DNA of 64,000 nucleotides, taken from assembly GCA_016707705.1 (NCBI GenBank), contig JADJHD010000001.1:186001-250000 (forward strand), written 5' to 3'. The translations under genes and the position numbers were made by a program. The notes beneath the pieces were generated by a model. The model was not told where the DNA came from and did no database searches. It saw nothing but the letters and a program-made list of their open reading frames with translations. The stretch's first letter is position 1. Each line of letters starts with the position of its first letter. This document shows, piece after piece, positions 60,538-64,000 of this stretch. This DNA is from Bacteroidales bacterium (GTDB taxonomy: Bacteria; Bacteroidota; Bacteroidia; Bacteroidales; UBA4417).

Positions 60538-63048
60538 TTAGCTAGCAATTTGGAATAAAAGTAAGGAGGCAAGATAAGCCAAAGCGGTAGTGTATACAAC
60601 AATAAACAATGCCCATTTCCAGCTTCCTGATTCCTTGCTGATTGCCGAAATTACTCCAATGCATGGGAAGTAAATGAGGATAAAAAGCATAAAACTCAGG
60701 GCTACTACTGGAGTGAATACAGGTTGGCCAATCTTTGGTCCATAGGTGTATTTCTGAGTTTGCAATCGCTGCACAAGTCCAAGGTTGCCTTCCTGACTAC
60801 CTTCATCAGCCTGGAATAGTATGCCCAGAGTCCCTACAACGACTTCCTTGGCCGAAACCCCGGTTAAAATTGCAACGCTCATTTTCCAGTCAAATCCTAG
60901 CGGCGCCATGACTGGTTCGATAAATCTCCCTATTCTACCAATATAGGAATTCAATTGAAGTTCAGCCTGCATCGTAAGTTTGACTTCTTTATCTTCATTT
61001 CCTTTCAAGGTCAGGAGACTGTCTTTTTCTGCAGCGTTAAGAGTTCCTTCTTTCAGAATTCCTGCATACTTCTGTTCTATCTGTTTGAACTGTGAATCAT
61101 ATTTTGACTGATCCGGCAAGTGATGAGGGAAATATCCCAATGCCCAGATGATAACTGAAGCAACCAGAATAACACCGCCTATCTTGCGCAGGTATTGCCC
61201 TGCACGATGCCACATATGCCTCAGGACGCTCTTGACAGTCGGTACACGATAGGGTGGAAGCTCCATAACAAAAGGCACATCCTTCTTCCTGAAAAGAGTC
61301 TTCCGAAATAGCAATGCTGATCCTACAGCAAGCAATATGCCGGTGAAATACATCCCGAACAATATTGACCCCTGGTGATTATTGAAGAAAGCACTGATGA
61401 ACAATATGTAAACTGGTAAACGGGCACTGCACGACATAAAAGGATTAATCAGCATTGTGATAATCCTGTCGCGCCGGCTTTCAATCACCCTTGTCGACAA
61501 AATTGCTGGCACATTGCAGCCAAATCCCATAACCAGTGGAATAAAGGATTTTCCATGCAATCCGATCTTATGCATCAGCTTATCCATGATGAATACAGCC
61601 CTGGCCATATAGCCGGAGTCCTCCATGAGAGAGATGAACAGATATAGCAGTAAGATATTGGGTAAGAAGACTATAACACCTCCAACACCACCTATTATTC
61701 CATCAACAACCAGGTCGCGTAATATGCCTTCCGGCATCGAATTCCTAAGAAAACCGGACGATTCCTGAACCAACCACTGTATTCCTTCCATTGGGTATTT
61801 TCCAAGACTGAATGTCCCAAAAAATGTAAGCCACATGAAAAAAATGAAAATGGGAATTCCCCAGAATCGGTGTGTAATAAAGATATCTATAATTTCACTC
61901 TTCCTGCGCTGAGCTTTTGGGCCGGGACGCATGGTTTCGGCAAGTGCACCGGAAATAAATCCATACTTTGCATCGGTTACCAATGTTTCACTATCATCCC
62001 TGAGTTCATGCTCAATTCTGGCAATTTCATTAGAACTTGTCTCAAGAATGATATCACAATCGGGCAGGTCCCTTACCAGATTTCTGGCAGATGCATCCTT
62101 TTCAAGAAGTTTAATGGCAAGAAATCTGGAAGATATGGTATCAAGCAGGTCAACATTGGCAGGAACCTTTAATTTCTTCTGGACTTCCTTGATTGCCTGT
62201 TCAATGGTTTTACCATAGTTGATGTGAATATGGCGGGTAGTAGTATCTTTTCCTTCAAATACCTCAATGATCTTGGTAAAGAGATCAATTATTCCTTTTC
62301 CTCTTGAAGCTACTGTTGGCACGAATGGTATACCCAGCATCTGTCCAAGATGAATATAGTCAAGTTTGTCACCTTTCTTCTGCAATTCATCGTACATGTT
62401 CAGGGCTACAATAACCTGAATATCCATGTCAATCAATTGGGTTGTCAGATAGAGATTACGTTCCAGATTTGATGCATCTACCACATTTACAACTACATCC
62501 GGCATTTTCTCATTTATGAAATCCCTGACATAGAGCTCTTCAGGTGTATAAGCCGTGATGGAATAAGTGCCGGGAAGATCGGTAATGATGAAATCATATC
62601 CGTTTTGACTAAGATGTGCATCCTTGGCATCTATGGTGACTCCACTGTAATTTCCAACTCTTTCCTTGGAACCTGACGCATGATTGAATAATGTGGTTTT
62701 GCCGCTGTTTGGATTTCCAACCAGTGCGACGTGAATGACCTTGCCCTTATGTATGGTATCCGCTTTATCCTGAGCTTCCACAAAAGTGCCGGAATAGTTG
62801 GCTTCATGATGAATGGGAGCTGAGGTATTATCTTCAACTTCAATCAGTCTGGCTTCACTGTTTCTGAGAGAAACATTGTAACCAAGTATTGAATACTCTA
62901 TAGGATCCTGAAGCGGTGCTTTCTTGATTACGGTAACTTCTTTTCCAACAACGAAGCCCATTTCTGTAATTCGCTTGCGGAATGCACCTCGTCCGCGAAC
63001 CTTGGAAATGATCGCTTTCTCTCCCAATGCAACATCCAGAAGTGTCAC
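60538..63048 (-). CDS. feoB: Fused FeoA-FeoB ferrous iron transporter
   Basis: The start codon is GTG at 63048. Residues 1-75 are an SH3-like FeoA domain (MTLLDVALGEKAIISKV, ITEMGFVVGKEVTV). Residues 105-270 are the FeoB G domain with G1 LVGNPNSGKTTLFNHASG, switch NYSGVTIDAK, G3 DLPGTYSITAYTPEE and G4 ALNMYDE. The C-terminal membrane domain has the gate motifs IPLVMGFGCNVPAILSTR and SCSARLPVYILFISAFF. The protein imports Fe(II). The FeoA fusion is common in Bacteroidota. Total length of 836 residues is complete. Confidence 0.95.
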   Translation of the reverse strand: MTLLDVALGEKAIISKVRGRGAFRKRITEMGFVVGKEVTVIKKAPLQDPIEYSILGYNVSLRNSEARLIEVEDNTSAPIHHEANYSGTFVEAQDKADTIHKGKVIHVALVGNPNSGKTTLFNHASGSKERVGNYSGVTIDAKDAHLSQNGYDFIITDLPGTYSITAYTPEELYVRDFINEKMPDVVVNVVDASNLERNLYLTTQLIDMDIQVIVALNMYDELQKKGDKLDYIHLGQMLGIPFVPTVASRGKGIIDLFTKIIEVFEGKDTTTRHIHINYGKTIEQAIKEVQKKLKVPANVDLLDTISSRFLAIKLLEKDASARNLVRDLPDCDIILETSSNEIARIEHELRDDSETLVTDAKYGFISGALAETMRPGPKAQRRKSEIIDIFITHRFWGIPIFIFFMWLTFFGTFSLGKYPMEGIQWLVQESSGFLRNSMPEGILRDLVVDGIIGGVGGVIVFLPNILLLYLFISLMEDSGYMARAVFIMDKLMHKIGLHGKSFIPLVMGFGCNVPAILSTRVIESRRDRIITMLINPFMSCSARLPVYILFISAFFNNHQGSILFGMYFTGILLAVGSALLFRKTLFRKKDVPFVMELPPYRVPTVKSVLRHMWHRAGQYLRKIGGVILVASVIIWALGYFPHHLPDQSKYDSQFKQIEQKYAGILKEGTLNAAEKDSLLTLKGNEDKEVKLTMQAELQLNSYIGRIGRFIEPVMAPLGFDWKMSVAILTGVSAKEVVVGTLGILFQADEGSQEGNLGLVQRLQTQKYTYGPKIGQPVFTPVVALSFMLFILIYFPCIGVISAISKESGSWKWALFIVVYTTALAYLASLLLFQIAS

Positions 63049-63060
63049 GTATTTTATTTT

Positions 63061-63075
63061 TATTTAGTCTAAATA
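63061..63075 (-). promoter_or_regulatory. Perfect palindrome at the feo promoter, candidate metal-repressor operator
   Basis: TATTTAGTCTAAATA is a perfect 7-1-7 palindrome, 13 bases upstream of the feoAB start codon. On the minus strand a TACCTTTG box (63088-63081) is just upstream, so the palindrome overlaps the expected start of transcription. That position fits repression. DtxR/MntR-family sites have a similar TTAG-CTAA core; the assignment is inference. Confidence 0.6.
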
Positions 63076-63156
63076 GATGACAAAGGTAAAGAAATTATCT
63101 TGCTCAATCCTCCTGAAAGAATATAGAATAATTAAATATTAAAAAAATAGTAGTTT

Positions 63157-63696
63157 TTAATCCAGATCTGAATAATCAGGCTCATCTGTCTTCATGAGAA
63201 TGCGCTGATGCAGAAAGATTTGTGCTTGCAAAAGTTTAAATCCCCAGTTTGCCTCGAAATCAGCTTTAATGTTATAGGATGCATACTGTTTCGACAGGAT
63301 GGAATTCTTGGTCATTAAAAAGACAAAGTTCTTGAGATCCTGATAAGCATCAGCAAATAATTCGGCCAGACTGCCCTGAATAATTTCAGTTCCGTCCTTG
63401 CTTCCCGGCTGAGCATAGGCAATACGGTCATCATCCCCGAAGAGATTTCTCAGTGTATTGAAAACCTCTTCCCATTGCTCTTCAGTGACAAATGTTTCAT
63501 TGAGACCTTCTTCAGGTTCCGGTTGAGCCTGGAATAATAGCCCTTTCAGATAGAGAATAGGAGCCAGCTTCGATAAAAAGCTCATAATTTCATCCTTTCC
63601 TGATTGTCCTGCTTTTTCTACTGCTATGCAGTATTCACCTGATAATGTGAAAAGGTCAATTAACTGTCTTTCGATAATTTCTGATTCGTCCTGCAT
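63157..63696 (-). CDS. DUF5063 protein
   Basis: The 179-residue acidic, helical protein has the DUF5063 pattern near the N-terminus (QLIDLFTLSGEYCIAVEKAG) and the middle (LAELFADAYQDLKNFVFLMTKNS). There is no signal peptide. The function is unknown. A minus-strand TATCTTTG box (63724-63717) lies about 25 bases before the ATG. Confidence 0.82.
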   Translation of the reverse strand: MQDESEIIERQLIDLFTLSGEYCIAVEKAGQSGKDEIMSFLSKLAPILYLKGLLFQAQPEPEEGLNETFVTEEQWEEVFNTLRNLFGDDDRIAYAQPGSKDGTEIIQGSLAELFADAYQDLKNFVFLMTKNSILSKQYASYNIKADFEANWGFKLLQAQIFLHQRILMKTDEPDYSDLD

Positions 63697-63791
63697 CGAC
63701 TTTGTTTTTGCTTTAGCAAAGATAGGACCTTATTAGTATTGCAAAAGATCCATATTCAATATTGATTGAATACCCTGTTATAATTCCGCGC

Positions 63792-63820
63792 AAAAAAAAA
63801 GGCCGTCATTGCTGACAGCC
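63792..63820 (-). terminator. Intrinsic terminator of rplS
   Basis: On the minus strand GGCTGTCA pairs with TGACGGCC (8 bp, one wobble, 4-base loop; 63801-63820) and is followed by nine T. It begins 21 bases after the rplS stop codon. Confidence 0.88.
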
Positions 63821-63841
63821 AGAATATTTTGTTGCAAAGGA

Positions 63842-64000
63842 TTACATGCGTTTTTCCTTGATGCGTGCTTTCTTGCCTTTCAACTGCCTGAGATAGAAGA
63901 TACGAGCCCTGCGGACAGCACCACGTTTGTTTACTTCAATCTTATCAATAAATGGGGAATTGACAGGAATAATTCTTTCTACACCTACAGTTCCTGAAAC
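63842..64000 (-). CDS. rplS: Ribosomal protein L19, C-terminal part (cut by window edge)
   Basis: Fifty-two codons are present to the TAA at 63844-63842. They show the L19 signature VERIIPVNSPFIDKIEV, RRARIFYLRQLKGKKARIKE. L19 sits at the interface of the ribosomal subunits. The 5' end lies beyond the window. Upstream neighbours in many genomes are trmD and rpsP; they would be outside this window. Confidence 0.95.
   Translation of the reverse strand, partial: VSGTVGVERIIPVNSPFIDKIEVNKRGAVRRARIFYLRQLKGKKARIKEKRM

Noticed and set aside
1..64000. CRISPR arrays, phage genes, insertion sequences or defence islands
   Set aside because: No regular short repeats with spacers, no integrase, transposase, capsid or Cas-like proteins were found on either strand.

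Overview
The window is a chromosomal segment from a member of the Bacteroidota, most likely class Bacteroidia. Evidence read from the sequence: three secreted proteins end in type IX secretion (T9SS) sorting domains, one of them a giant PKD-repeat surface protein. Several gene groups are typical of the phylum (folP next to the diadenylate cyclase gene, a BT_3928-like DoxX protein next to an ABC permease and tpiA, fused FeoA-FeoB with a cysteine-rich partner, a DUF1599 protein, a LytS/LytTR pair). Two promoters match the Bacteroidota pattern TTTG-N20/21-TAnnTTTG. There are no phages, insertion sequences, CRISPR arrays or rRNA genes.

Layout. 1-1040: 3' end of a GH13 alpha-amylase gene, then a compact tRNA-Gly unit. 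1076-10.7 kb: T9SS cargo, a secreted S1/P1-like nuclease or phospholipase, an FAD oxidoreductase, small hypotheticals, a LytS/LytTR two-component pair and an M13 metalloprotease lipoprotein. 10.76-20.96 kb: one giant PKD-repeat adhesin-like gene on the minus strand, with a heavily frameshifted centre (about 14.05-16.4 kb) and another shift near 17.6 kb. 21-28.8 kb: porin-like protein, DUF2892 membrane protein with a CRP-type site and its probable Crp/Fnr regulator, MntP, DapD, RuvX, peptide deformylase, TPR lipoprotein, CdaA and FolP. 28.9-38.6 kb: a plus-strand run DUF1599, DoxX-like, ABC permease, TpiA, PrmA, a 1496-residue exported protein of unknown function, and plsY with an in-frame amber codon. 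38.8-46.2 kb: DnaN, LruC-type lipoprotein, exported unknown, ABC-F ATPase, cold-shock protein. 46.5-54.8 kb: PEP carboxykinase, pyruvate phosphate dikinase, a class I amidotransferase, UvrA. 55.1-59.6 kb: ECF sigma factor followed by an unlisted 55-residue ORF, Nth, Bcp, RecA, TPR lipoprotein. 59.6-63.05 kb: an Feo iron-uptake operon that includes an M50-type membrane protease. 63.1-64.0 kb: DUF5063 protein and the 3' end of rplS.

How they fit together. Most genes are housekeeping: cell envelope lipid, lysine/diaminopimelate, folate, replication, repair and the PEP/pyruvate node. The accessory content is the surface-protein block in the first 21 kb.

The observations most worth following are: the match between a CRP-consensus palindrome, the promoter beneath it and the recognition helix of the adjacent Crp/Fnr protein; a 15-bp palindrome at the feo promoter and the protease inside that operon; two long structured inverted repeats downstream of stop codons; the small ORF behind the ECF sigma gene; the amber codon in plsY; and the patchy frame damage and base-composition step in the giant PKD gene. 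I found no clear new multi-gene defence or biosynthetic system.
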